Origin: Minisyncoccota bacterium
GTDB taxonomy: Bacteria > Verrucomicrobiota > Lentisphaeria > Oligosphaerales > MVZH01
Length of the DNA stretch: 18,732 bases
Assembly (NCBI GenBank): GCA_021734725.1
Contig: JAIPIM010000036.1
Coordinates: 1 to 18,732, forward strand
Direction of reading: 5' to 3'
Part shown: piece by piece, positions 4,850-13,056 of the stretch
How the letters are laid out: the number at the start of each line of letters is the position of its first letter
How positions within the stretch are numbered: position 1 is the first letter of the stretch
Translations under genes and position numbers: made by a program
Notes under the pieces: generated by a model
Told to the model about the DNA's origin: nothing
Seen by the model: the letters and a program-made list of their open reading frames with translations, nothing else
The model's database searches: none

Positions 4850-7351
4850 ATGAAAATTGTCATAGTAGGTGGTGTTGCCGGAGGAGCGAGCGCGGCGGCG
4901 CGTGCACGCAGGCTGGATGAAAGCGCGGAGATCGTCATGTTCGAGCGGGGAGAGTTTATATCTTTCGCCAATTGCGGGCTTCCTTACCACGTGGGAAACG
5001 TGATACCGGAGCGGAGCAGTCTGCTGGTCATGACACCGGCAAAGTTCAAAGCTCGGACAGAGATTGATGTTCGCATTCAAAACGAGGTTACTGCGATCAA
5101 CCGCGATCGCAAGACGGTAACAGTGCGTGATCTCCGTTCGGACCGCACGTTTGAAGAAAGCTATGACAAGCTGATTCTGGCCACTGGGTCAAGTCCGATA
5201 CGCCCGCCCATTCCGGGCCCCGACGACCCTGATGTTCTGCCCCTCTGGACGATTCCCGACATGGATCGCGTGAAATCCCGGGTGGACGAGCATGCCAAAC
5301 GCGCCGTCGTCGTCGGCGGCGGATTCATCGGGCTGGAGATCGCGGAAAACTTGCGCGAACGGGGTCTTGAGGTGGCGCTTGTGGAAATGCTTCCGCAGGT
5401 GCTTCCCTCGCTGGATGCGGAAATGACGCAGCCGTTGAGTGACAGCATCGAAGATCATGGCGTCCGGTTGCTTCTCAATCACAAAGTTTCCGCCATCGAG
5501 AGACCTGAAACCGAAACGGATGTATCGTCCGAACTGACGGTCAGTCTCGACGACGGAATAAAGCTCACAGCGGACTTCGTCATGATGTCCATTGGCGTTC
5601 GGCCGAATTCCGGTTTGGGCATCGAAGCCGACTTGGCCGTAGGGGAACTTGGAGGCATCAAAGTAAACGAGCGCATGCAAACTTCAGACCCCGACATATA
5701 TGCAGTGGGTGACGTGGTGGAAACGCGGGATCTGATTCGAAATACGAGCGCTCAAATCCCGCTTGCGGGCCCGGCCAATCGCCAGGGACGCGTAGCCGCG
5801 GACAATATATGTGGGCGCGACACTGCGTACAGGGGGGCCCTGGGCACCTCGGTCGTGAAAGTGTTCGATCTTACGGCGGCGAGCAGTGGAGCAACTGAAA
5901 AGCGCCTTCAACAAGATGGTGTGGAGTACGAGAAAATCTACCTCCATCCCGAATCCCACGCCGGCTATTACCCAGGTGCCAATCCGCTGGCCATGAAACT
6001 TCTTTTCAATCGCGACGGCGCTATTCTGGGCATACAGGCTGTCGGCAGGGACGGTGTTGACAAACGCGTGGATGTTATCGCCACGGCGATGCGTGGCAAC
6101 ATGTCCGTGCAAGACTTGGCGGAGCTCGAACTGGCATATGCCCCACCCTACGGATCCGCCAAGGATCCGGTTAATTTCGCGGGCATGATCGCCACGAATG
6201 TACTGGAAGAAAAAACACGCGTCCTGCACTGGGATACATTGCCTGAAAACATGTATCTTCTCGATGTCCGCCAACCTGAAGAATTCGAGGCTGGTCATGT
6301 GCCCGGCGCCCAGCTCATTCCGCTCGGCCAGTTGCGCCATCGCCTGGACGAAGTTCCACGTGATCGCGGCATAGCCATATACTGCAAAGTTGGATTACGT
6401 GGCTATCTCGCGGAACGGATCCTGCGCCATCACGGTTTCGACGCCTATAACGTGAGCGGCGGCTGGTTCACGTATCAGATGTTCGACAGAACACCCTCAG
6501 GCCAGCCTGCCCGGCAGCCCAAGTCTGCCTCCGTCACTTCAAGCCGACCGCGGCACGAAACAGCAGAAGCGCCGGCCGTGAAAACGGGAGTCCCCGAAGG
6601 GTGGAAGGCCGACCGTGAATTGAATGCATCGGGCCTGGCATGCCCTGGACCGATCGTGCAAGTCCGAAAAACTCTGGACGCAATGACTCCCGGAGAACGG
6701 TTACACGTGATCGCGACAGATCAAGGATTTAGCCGGGATATCGAATCGTGGTGTGAAGCCACCTCCAACAAGCTTGTCGAAAAAACCCGCTCTGACAACG
6801 ACATTCATGCCCTGATCGAAAAATCCGGGGGGCCGGCGGCATCCACGGAGATGGCCCCCGAAGGTGCGGCGGAAACATCGACGTCCGCGACGCTGGTTGT
6901 CTTCAGCGGCGACCTCGACAAGGTGATGGCAGCTTTCATTCTGGCGACCGGGTTTGCCGCCATGGGGATGAAGGTTTCCATGTTCTTCACATTCTGGGGC
7001 CTGAACGTCCTGCGGAAAGACAGGGGGCCGGCAGTGAAAAAGGACTTTCTCAGCCGAATGTTTGGGTTTATGATGCCGCGGGGAGCACGCAAACTGGCCC
7101 TCTCGAAAATGCATATGCTCGGCATGGGCACCGGTATGATGAAACACGTCATGGCACGGAAAAACGTGTCCAGCCTTCCCGAACTTATCACGGAAGCCAA
7201 GGCGCAAGGAGTCGAATTCATCGCATGTGACATGGCCATGAATGTTATGGGCATCCAGCGGACCGAACTGATCGATGCCGTCAACGATGTGGCGGGCGTC
7301 GCGAACTTTGCGGCCTTGGCACGGAAGAGCGGGACAGTCCTTTTTATCTAG
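4850..7351 (+). CDS. Four-module sulfur enzyme: CoA-disulfide-reductase-like flavoprotein + rhodanese + TusA + DsrE2
   Basis: The 833-residue product has four parts. Residues 1-445 are a flavin disulfide reductase: GGVAGGASAAAR (FAD), SFANCGLPYHVG with the single redox Cys42 of CoA-disulfide/persulfide reductases, VVVGGGFIGLEIAE (NAD(P)H) and IYAVGDVVE. Residues about 465-545 are a rhodanese (DVRQPEEFEAGHVPGA, active loop CKVGLR with Cys512). Residues about 590-660 are TusA (ASGLACPGPIVQ, Cys598). The remainder to 833 is DsrE2-like (VVFSGDLDKVMAAFILA, EFIACDMAMNVMG with Cys793). The chain of cysteines suggests passing persulfide sulfur between domains, probably reducing CoA- or protein-bound persulfide or polysulfide. 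ATG 4850 is preferred because AGGAGG is nine bases upstream; ATG 4844, three bases away, would add two residues. Confidence 0.9.
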   Translation: MKIVIVGGVAGGASAAARARRLDESAEIVMFERGEFISFANCGLPYHVGNVIPERSSLLVMTPAKFKARTEIDVRIQNEVTAINRDRKTVTVRDLRSDRTFEESYDKLILATGSSPIRPPIPGPDDPDVLPLWTIPDMDRVKSRVDEHAKRAVVVGGGFIGLEIAENLRERGLEVALVEMLPQVLPSLDAEMTQPLSDSIEDHGVRLLLNHKVSAIERPETETDVSSELTVSLDDGIKLTADFVMMSIGVRPNSGLGIEADLAVGELGGIKVNERMQTSDPDIYAVGDVVETRDLIRNTSAQIPLAGPANRQGRVAADNICGRDTAYRGALGTSVVKVFDLTAASSGATEKRLQQDGVEYEKIYLHPESHAGYYPGANPLAMKLLFNRDGAILGIQAVGRDGVDKRVDVIATAMRGNMSVQDLAELELAYAPPYGSAKDPVNFAGMIATNVLEEKTRVLHWDTLPENMYLLDVRQPEEFEAGHVPGAQLIPLGQLRHRLDEVPRDRGIAIYCKVGLRGYLAERILRHHGFDAYNVSGGWFTYQMFDRTPSGQPARQPKSASVTSSRPRHETAEAPAVKTGVPEGWKADRELNASGLACPGPIVQVRKTLDAMTPGERLHVIATDQGFSRDIESWCEATSNKLVEKTRSDNDIHALIEKSGGPAASTEMAPEGAAETSTSATLVVFSGDLDKVMAAFILATGFAAMGMKVSMFFTFWGLNVLRKDRGPAVKKDFLSRMFGFMMPRGARKLALSKMHMLGMGTGMMKHVMARKNVSSLPELITEAKAQGVEFIACDMAMNVMGIQRTELIDAVNDVAGVANFAALARKSGTVLFI

Positions 7352-7377
7352 AGCCTGTCCGGACAGGCTCTATCTAG
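7345..7377. repeat. 20-base perfect palindrome flanked by 7-base direct repeats (small insertion footprint?)
   Basis: The core GAGCCTGTCC/GGACAGGCTC (7351-7370) is a perfect palindrome, extending to 24 bases at 7349-7372. It is bracketed by TATCTAG at 7345-7351 and 7371-7377, which looks like a target-site duplication. The stop codon of the sulfur gene (7349-7351) lies in the left repeat, and the stop would be the same without the insert. As RNA it would form a strong hairpin, but no T-tract follows, so it is not a standard intrinsic terminator. Confidence 0.6.
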
Positions 7378-7403
7378 TGTTCCCACGCGAACGCTCCTGG
7401 GAT

Positions 7404-7431
7404 TTGAAACTGTGCATGGGCGCGCTACACT
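7404..7431 (+). promoter_or_regulatory. Promoter of the URO-D-like gene
   Basis: TTGAAA (7404-7409) and TACACT (7426-7431) are 16 bases apart and match 5 of 6 and 4 of 6 consensus bases. The expected transcription start near 7438 lies after the longest in-frame start (7412) and so supports the later ATG at 7505. Confidence 0.5.
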
Positions 7432-7504
7432 TTGTTCGACTCTGTCAGAACGGTCCCTCCAAGTGGAAAAGGTCTGCAAACAGTCAGCTGAGGATAGAGT
7501 TCGC

Positions 7505-8764
7505 ATGGTACCCACAAAAGATCGTGATGTTCTCCGTCGGCTCGCGAGTGACATTGCCGGTATTGCCCAATTGCCGGAACAAGAAGAGAAGATTGAAGGG
7601 TGGACGCGTATTAACGGCTTAAAACCCCATCGCCCCATGGTGTGGATCACGGAAATCCCCTGGGGTGAGTTTGAGCACAAGATTCCGGAACTCCGTACGG
7701 TGTGTGAGGATGAGCGCTGCCGGGGTGTCGAACAACACTTCAGGCGCACGCTGTTCACTGCACGGCATCTGCCGTGCCACGCCGTTGTCCATGACGTTTT
7801 CTGGGTGCCAAAGGTTATCCACGGATCCGATTTCGGCGTGATTGTTGAGGAAGAGAAACTCGCGCAAAACGGTGGCACGTACATTCAGTCTCACCATTAC
7901 AAACCGGCCATCAAGGACTTCCCGGATATCGACAAGATTAAGATGCCAGATGTCCGCTACGATGAAGAAGAAACACAACAAAACCTGTCCTTTTTCAGAC
8001 AATTGTTTGGCGACATTCTTGCCGTCAAACCGTCGGGACCGCGCCAGCATTTTTTCCCCGCCTGGGATCGGCTGGTGGTCTGGACCGGTGTCACCGAGGC
8101 GCTCATGGATTTGGTGGCACGCCCTGATTTTATCCACGCAATCATGCGGCGAATGACCGATTCATTCCTGGCGCGCATGGATCAATACGAAAAACAGGGG
8201 TTGCTCGATTACCCCCATCCTCTGGCCCGCGTTGGCTCCGGAGCGGCCGGTTATACCGATGAATTACCTCAGCCGGACGTTGATCCCGCGCATATTCGGA
8301 CAATCGACCAGTGGGGCGGCGCTACGCCCCAGATTTTCAGCGACGTCTCACCGGACATGCATGAGGAATTTGCCCTGAAATACGAAAATGAAGTAATGGC
8401 GCGGTGTGGATTGAACTACTACGGCTGTTGTGAACCATTGCATAACAAGATGCACATCCTCGCCCGTGTACCGCGCCTTCGCAAAATCTCAATCAGCCCA
8501 TGGTGCGATGTCGCGAAGGCGGTTGAGAATGCCACACGCAACTATGTATTCAGCCACAAACCCAACCCGGCCATCCTAGCGGAAGATACATTCAATGCCG
8601 AACGCGCCGAGCGTGACATCAGAGAGCGTATTGCCAAGTCCCGTGAAATGCCCTGTGAATTTATTCTAAAAGACATCAGCACTGTCAGGGGCGACGTGAC
8701 GCGCGTCATTGCATGGTGCGAAATTGCGTCGCGCGTTGCCCGCGAAACAGCTCCTGGCGCGTGA
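7505..8764 (+). CDS. Uroporphyrinogen-decarboxylase-like (URO-D superfamily) protein, substrate unknown
   Basis: The 419-residue product resembles the URO-D-like TIM-barrel proteins that include corrinoid-dependent methyltransferases as well as true HemE. Recognisable stretches are GLNYYGCCEPLHNKM (302-316), LRKISISPWCDVAK (325-338) and SHKPNPAIL (350-358). The Cys/His-containing loops could bind a metal, as in MtaA/CmuA methyltransferases. It is not HemE: the N-terminal substrate motif of that enzyme is not seen. The ATG at 7505 has AGGA ten bases upstream; a 31-codon extension to 7412 would start inside the promoter and is unlikely. No corrinoid protein or reductive activase is adjacent. 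It seems monocistronic, with a promoter at 7404 and a terminator at 8903. The family call is fairly firm; the reaction is unknown. Confidence 0.75.
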   Translation: MVPTKDRDVLRRLASDIAGIAQLPEQEEKIEGWTRINGLKPHRPMVWITEIPWGEFEHKIPELRTVCEDERCRGVEQHFRRTLFTARHLPCHAVVHDVFWVPKVIHGSDFGVIVEEEKLAQNGGTYIQSHHYKPAIKDFPDIDKIKMPDVRYDEEETQQNLSFFRQLFGDILAVKPSGPRQHFFPAWDRLVVWTGVTEALMDLVARPDFIHAIMRRMTDSFLARMDQYEKQGLLDYPHPLARVGSGAAGYTDELPQPDVDPAHIRTIDQWGGATPQIFSDVSPDMHEEFALKYENEVMARCGLNYYGCCEPLHNKMHILARVPRLRKISISPWCDVAKAVENATRNYVFSHKPNPAILAEDTFNAERAERDIRERIAKSREMPCEFILKDISTVRGDVTRVIAWCEIASRVARETAPGA

Positions 8765-9111
8765 GTCATTGAGCAACCAACATTTCTCGGGTGTTCAGTG
8801 TCCAATGTGGATGAAAGCACGCGATGATGGTGAAGGAGCATGGTGAAAGCGTTACGGTGCCCTGTTCTTTTATCGTAATGGGATCACATTCTCACCCACG
8901 TCAGACTCAGGAGAGTCTTTTTTGAGCCGCCAATGCACTGGCAGACGGATTCTGGCCCGCTAAAGTAAAAACATGACACGACACTCAAGGGTATGAGTCG
9001 TTGTATGGACCATGGAACAAGCTTTGACGTTCGGCCTCATGCAAGGCATACCCGAAAACGACAATGCGTAAACGATCTGCTTGGGAAATTACCTGAGAAA
9101 GGACCTAATCA
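8765..9111. other. Intergenic region without a gene
   Basis: This 347-base gap holds no convincing open frame. It contains the terminator at 8903-8923, a GTGTTC/GTGTCC-rich stretch at about 8790-8802 reminiscent of the repeat near 1075, and a 5-base inverted repeat ACTCA/TGAGT (8983-8998). A TTGACG box at 9024-9029 has no good -10 partner, so the exbB promoter could not be placed. Confidence 0.6.
8903..8923 (+). terminator. Intrinsic terminator after the URO-D-like gene
   Basis: AGACTC/GAGTCT forms a 6-base stem with an AGGA tetraloop, followed directly by TTTTT (8919-8923). The stem is short, so termination may be partial. Confidence 0.6.
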
Positions 9112-9843
9112 ATGAACTTGCTACGCTTCACTATTATGAATGCTCTCTTCCTCGTGCCGACCGTTCTGGCGCAGGACGGCGCCGGCCCCCAAATTCAAAC
9201 ATTCGGGGATGTAATCGCGGCTGGGGGGTGGCCCATGAAGGTCATCATCGCGTTCTCCATCGCTGGACTTGCACTGGTCATATGGTTCCTGTTTACCCTG
9301 CGCAGTGGAATCCTTTACCCAAAACAATTCCTGCGTGAAGCCGGCGTTGCAGCGGATGATGGGGACCTGGAGGCTTTGGAAGCTGTGTGTCGGGCAAGTC
9401 GATCCCCCGCCGCCAGGATTATCACCGCCGCCACGGAACAAATATCCGCGACACAACGCCTTGATTACATGGCAGTGCGTGACGCTGTCGAAGACGAGGG
9501 GTCCCGTCAGGCAAACGTTCTTTGGCAACGGTTGCAGTATCTCATGGATGTTGCCGTCATTTCCCCCATGGTCGGACTGCTGGGCACGGTACTCGGTATG
9601 CTCGAGTCATTTGCCAGCATGGAAACCGAACTCGGCGCGGTCCGCCCGCTGACCATCTCACAAGGCGTTGCAAAAGCCTTGATTACTACAGCGGGCGGCC
9701 TGATCGTTGGCATCGCAGCCATGATACTCTATGCTGTGTTTAGAGGTTACGTCAACCGGCTGCTTGCACGCCTGGAAGAGTCGTGCAGTCTGATCCTCCG
9801 TCGTTTTGTCGGAAATTATACAGAACGGAGAAACAGCCGATGA
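9112..9843 (+). CDS. exbB: ExbB/TolQ/MotA-family proton channel subunit
   Basis: The 243-residue inner-membrane protein has the MotA/TolQ/ExbB layout: helix 1 at about 40-62, a cytoplasmic loop, then two helices at about 144-166 (VISPMVGLLGTVLGMLESF) and 187-210 (ALITTAGGLIVGIAAMILYAV), the conserved proton-channel core. An extra N-terminal segment (1-21) resembles a signal sequence ending LAQDG, as in some longer ExbB proteins. With ExbD it would convert proton-motive force into mechanical work on an envelope partner. AAAGGA lies eight bases before the ATG. It opens a three-gene operon and overlaps exbD by ATGA. No TonB gene is present nearby, so a TolQ-like or other role is possible. Confidence 0.92.
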   Translation: MNLLRFTIMNALFLVPTVLAQDGAGPQIQTFGDVIAAGGWPMKVIIAFSIAGLALVIWFLFTLRSGILYPKQFLREAGVAADDGDLEALEAVCRASRSPAARIITAATEQISATQRLDYMAVRDAVEDEGSRQANVLWQRLQYLMDVAVISPMVGLLGTVLGMLESFASMETELGAVRPLTISQGVAKALITTAGGLIVGIAAMILYAVFRGYVNRLLARLEESCSLILRRFVGNYTERRNSR

Positions 9844-10259
9844 ATTTTCGGAAAAATCTGGCAGGATCACAACAGGGCTTTCAGATGGCGCCCATGATCG
9901 ACATCATGTTCCTCCTGCTCATATTCTTTATGGCTGCAGCTATTTATGCACAGTGGGAAACTCGTATGGATGTTACGGTGCCGACTGCAAAATCTGGCGA
10001 ACGCCTGACACGCCAACCGGGCGAAATAATTATTAACCTGGACGAACAAGGCGATATCTATATTAATGAAGTAAAAATGGACCTCGACCGCCTCCGTTCC
10101 CTGCTTGCACGGGTTTCCGAACAGTATCGCGACCAACCCGTGATTATCCGCGCTGACCGTAAGACACCTCACGAGCACGTGATGCACGTACTCGACACCT
10201 GTCGCGAGGTGGATATATGGAACGTGGCATTCGCCGCTCTTCCGGAGAACCGTGATTGA
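9840..10259 (+). CDS. exbD: ExbD/TolR-family proton channel subunit
   Basis: The 139-residue protein has a short cytoplasmic N-terminus, one membrane helix with the protonatable aspartate in MAPMIDIMFLLLIFFMAAA (Asp21), and a periplasmic ExbD/TolR domain ending in the VIIRADRKTPHEHVMHVLD segment and a final beta strand. The start is set by the ATGA overlap with exbB (9840-9843) and CGGAG nine bases upstream; a longer in-frame start at 9783 inside exbB is not used. It pairs with ExbB as the stator dimer in the channel. Translation is coupled to exbB upstream and to the TPR gene downstream. Confidence 0.92.
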   Translation: MNFRKNLAGSQQGFQMAPMIDIMFLLLIFFMAAAIYAQWETRMDVTVPTAKSGERLTRQPGEIIINLDEQGDIYINEVKMDLDRLRSLLARVSEQYRDQPVIIRADRKTPHEHVMHVLDTCREVDIWNVAFAALPENRD

Positions 10260-12805
10260 GTCCGCAGGCAGACACACCAGTACCAATGCAGCACCTACCG
10301 GAAACCATCGGCAGTTCACGCGCTGACGTTCGACCTTTTCACCGTCACGCATGCCTCGTATACCCCGTCATTCTGGTTTATCTGCTTACTTCTGGTCTCG
10401 TTAACAACGGGGCAATTGCTCAATCCAGCTCCAACGATGCAGCAACGCCCCCTGAAACCCGCTATACCTTTGCGCAGGGACTCCTGCACCGCGAATTCTA
10501 CGGCATGGCAGCCGATGAATTGCAGGCTTTCCTGAAAAAGTATCCCGACCATGAACTTGCTCCGAGGGCAACCGCGGATTTGGTGACGTGCTTTCGCGAA
10601 CAGAAACAGTGGTCAAACGCCCTTGAGACGATCGAGAACATGCACGCTCAATGGCCTGACCACGCCTTAAGCGAGCAGCTGTACTTGGTAAAAGGGGACA
10701 TCCTGCTGAAACTAAAAAAAACCGCGGCCGCCGCCCAAAGTTTTACCCAGGCATCCAAGTCGTCAATTCCAGCCGTCCGTGAAGCGGCATTGTACTTTCT
10801 GGCGCACTGCAATATTCAGTTGGGCAACGATCAGGAAGCGGTGACGGTCTACACGGAACTGGCGGACAAACCTTTCGACGCGGACCATGTGTACCGGCCG
10901 TTTGCCGCATTCGCGCTCGCATCTCTTTACGATAACCAAAATCTGATTAAAAAGGCAGTGCCGCTGTATACAAGATTGGCAGAAGAAACAGCTCATACCC
11001 CCCCGTCCCTGCGCGAGGAAGCGATTTACCGACTGGCCGAGCTTGCATTTTTAAATGAAAAATACGCACACGCTGTTGCGTACCAGAATCGTCTCTTGGC
11101 GGAATTCCCGGATGGCGCGTTTGCGCGTGAAACCGCCAGACGCCGAATCTGGGCCTGCGTCTCACTCGAAAACTACGATAAGGCCGCCGAGTTCGCACAG
11201 CAGTATCAAGAACAGTATGACACGGCCCGTGATCATGAATTCATATACATATTCGGCACTTGTCTCGTCGGACTGGAACGCTATGAAAGAGCGACAACAG
11301 CGTTTGAGAGGGTGCTGGATCTCCCCACCACACCGCAACGGTATCGTCGTCTGGCTGCATACCAACGTCTAGTTTGCCTGTTGAAGCAAAAACGCTACGC
11401 CGATACGATACCGTTGTCTCGCGAATGGCTGGACACGTACGGTCAACATCCTGAAACCGTGGACGTCTGGTACTACGCCGGTACCGCTCAGTACCACATG
11501 GAACAGTACGACAAGGCCACGAATTCTCTTCAAAAAGCCCTGTCGCTGAGTGACGGGAAGTGGGACTATTTGTCTCATGCACAGGTGTTGCTCGCGGACT
11601 CCCTGGACCGGGTAAACAAGCTCGGTGATGCGGCCCGACTCTACCGGGAACTCGCTCGCGATGCAGACATTGCGAATGCCCGCTATTTCCTGCTGAAAGC
11701 TGGCGACATTGCGGAAAAGGCAGACACCCCCCAAACCGCCATTCAGGATTATCGCAACATTATCGAGCATGCCGAGGGAGACTACGCGGGGGACGTTCGT
11801 ACAGCGGCACTGCGCTTGATCCGTCTGTATGTGCGGCAAAATGATTTCGCCAAAGTAGACGACCTGCTTCAGAAAATGATTGCGGAAGGTGAAGGGAAAC
11901 AACAGCCCACCCTGCTCCTGCTCTCCGGGTACAGTTTTTTCAAGCAGGGCAAATACGATGCGGCAGACAAATCATTGAGGCAAGCCGTAGAACATGCAGA
12001 CATCACGGAAGTGCGCGCGGAAGCGTTATACTACCTCACTGCTGTGCTGCTCGAACGCGACAATGTTGACGAAGCATTGCAGTCATTCACAAAGCTTTTT
12101 GAGTTGCCGAAGTCGCTGCTTCCCGATTTCAATCACACCCTGCTGTTCCGCCTGAAAGATCTGTACTACCGCAAGGGAAACTTTTCCATGAGTGCCGGGA
12201 TCTGTCGGCACTTGACAACCTCTCCCGATCCCGTCGTCTCAACGCGGGCATCGCTGGAACTCGCTCAGACATTGACGGCGGCAAAGCAACTGGAGGAGGC
12301 GGAGAAGGTTCTTTCAGCCTTGCGTACCAGGCTTTCAACCACAGACTTAGAAAAGGAGACAGAAGGTTCTTTTTCAGCCCGGCTCGAGTCGCTGTTTGGT
12401 GAGCTGTATTTGATGCAAGGACGTCCGGACCAGGCCGTCCGAGCCTTCCGTCAAGCGCTTGCCACACCGGGCGGCGACATGGCGTCGCAGACGCGGGCGC
12501 ACTGGGGATTGGCCAAGATTTTTCAACAGGAAGATCGGCATGAAGATTCGTTGAAGCATGCGATCCCTGCCTTCGTTATGGGCAACGATCCACACTATAC
12601 GCCGCGCGCCATGCTGTTGGCGGTGCAATCGCTGGTCCATATGGGGAAAAAAACGGAGGCTCAGAAAACATGGCACGAACTGCGGACACGTTTTCCTGTG
12701 TTTGCCGAGCAACATAGCGGCGATAAAAGTGTCCAAACAATATCCTCGGAAGACGCGGACGCAGCGGAAAACGAAACAATCACACCAACGAATGGAGAGA
12801 AGTAG
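10256..12805 (+). CDS. Large exported tetratricopeptide-repeat protein of the ExbBD operon
   Basis: The 849-residue protein starts at a TTG overlapping the exbD stop (TTGA, 10256-10259), with GGAGA seven bases upstream; ATG 10286 is an alternative 10 codons in but has no good site. A hydrophobic stretch at about 32-47 followed by NGAIAQSSS suggests signal-peptide cleavage after Ala55, so the bulk is periplasmic. Nearly all the rest is helical TPR-type repeat: paired helices with the usual small/aromatic spacing recur (for example GLERYERATTAFERVLDL, AQYHMEQYDKATNSLQKAL and YSFFKQGKYDAADKSLRQAV). TPR proteins scaffold other proteins. Its position suggests it is the periplasmic partner driven by, or assembled with, the ExbBD motor; partner and cargo are unknown. 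Confidence 0.88.
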   Translation: MSPQADTPVPMQHLPETIGSSRADVRPFHRHACLVYPVILVYLLTSGLVNNGAIAQSSSNDAATPPETRYTFAQGLLHREFYGMAADELQAFLKKYPDHELAPRATADLVTCFREQKQWSNALETIENMHAQWPDHALSEQLYLVKGDILLKLKKTAAAAQSFTQASKSSIPAVREAALYFLAHCNIQLGNDQEAVTVYTELADKPFDADHVYRPFAAFALASLYDNQNLIKKAVPLYTRLAEETAHTPPSLREEAIYRLAELAFLNEKYAHAVAYQNRLLAEFPDGAFARETARRRIWACVSLENYDKAAEFAQQYQEQYDTARDHEFIYIFGTCLVGLERYERATTAFERVLDLPTTPQRYRRLAAYQRLVCLLKQKRYADTIPLSREWLDTYGQHPETVDVWYYAGTAQYHMEQYDKATNSLQKALSLSDGKWDYLSHAQVLLADSLDRVNKLGDAARLYRELARDADIANARYFLLKAGDIAEKADTPQTAIQDYRNIIEHAEGDYAGDVRTAALRLIRLYVRQNDFAKVDDLLQKMIAEGEGKQQPTLLLLSGYSFFKQGKYDAADKSLRQAVEHADITEVRAEALYYLTAVLLERDNVDEALQSFTKLFELPKSLLPDFNHTLLFRLKDLYYRKGNFSMSAGICRHLTTSPDPVVSTRASLELAQTLTAAKQLEEAEKVLSALRTRLSTTDLEKETEGSFSARLESLFGELYLMQGRPDQAVRAFRQALATPGGDMASQTRAHWGLAKIFQQEDRHEDSLKHAIPAFVMGNDPHYTPRAMLLAVQSLVHMGKKTEAQKTWHELRTRFPVFAEQHSGDKSVQTISSEDADAAENETITPTNGEK

Positions 12806-12806
12806 G

Positions 12807-12837
12807 GTCTCGCATGTCTGGTGGCAACTGGCGAGAC
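12807..12837 (+). other. Hairpin just after the TPR gene stop
   Basis: GTCTCGC (12807-12813) and GCGAGAC (12831-12837) form a perfect 7-base stem with a 17-base loop, two bases after the stop codon. No T-run follows, so it may stabilise the 3' end or assist factor-dependent termination rather than act as an intrinsic terminator. Confidence 0.4.
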
Positions 12838-12886
12838 GACGCTGATCGCCCCTGACAAAAGCGTGGTTGATCTGGTAGCTTTGCGA

Positions 12887-12914
12887 TTGCATGCATGTTA
12901 GTTTGCTTTATATT
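12887..12914 (+). promoter_or_regulatory. Possible promoter of the FHA gene
   Basis: TATATT (12909-12914) is a good -10 box. TTGCAT (12887-12892), 16 bases upstream, is a weak -35. The leader to the ATG at 13057 would be about 135 bases. Confidence 0.35.
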
Positions 12915-13056
12915 GTTGTAACGCTAACCTCAATGTTGCAGAATTGATCGTTGACTCAAAAGTGATTGGCTTCATCGCATCTGAACGGTGGAAACATCCA
13001 CGGTCTCAGACGACAAAATGACAACCTGCGACCATGACAATTACAACGGTGTGACC

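Noticed and set aside
7349..7372. Palindrome as an intrinsic terminator of the sulfur operon
   Set aside because: The stem is strong but no T-tract follows on either strand, and the flanking direct repeats point to another origin.
7412..7504. Longer N-terminus for the URO-D-like protein
   Set aside because: The first in-frame ATG lies between the -35 and -10 boxes of the predicted promoter, and the added residues do not look like part of the family.
9024..9052. TTGACG as the -35 of an exbB promoter
   Set aside because: No acceptable -10 sequence lies 15-19 bases downstream.
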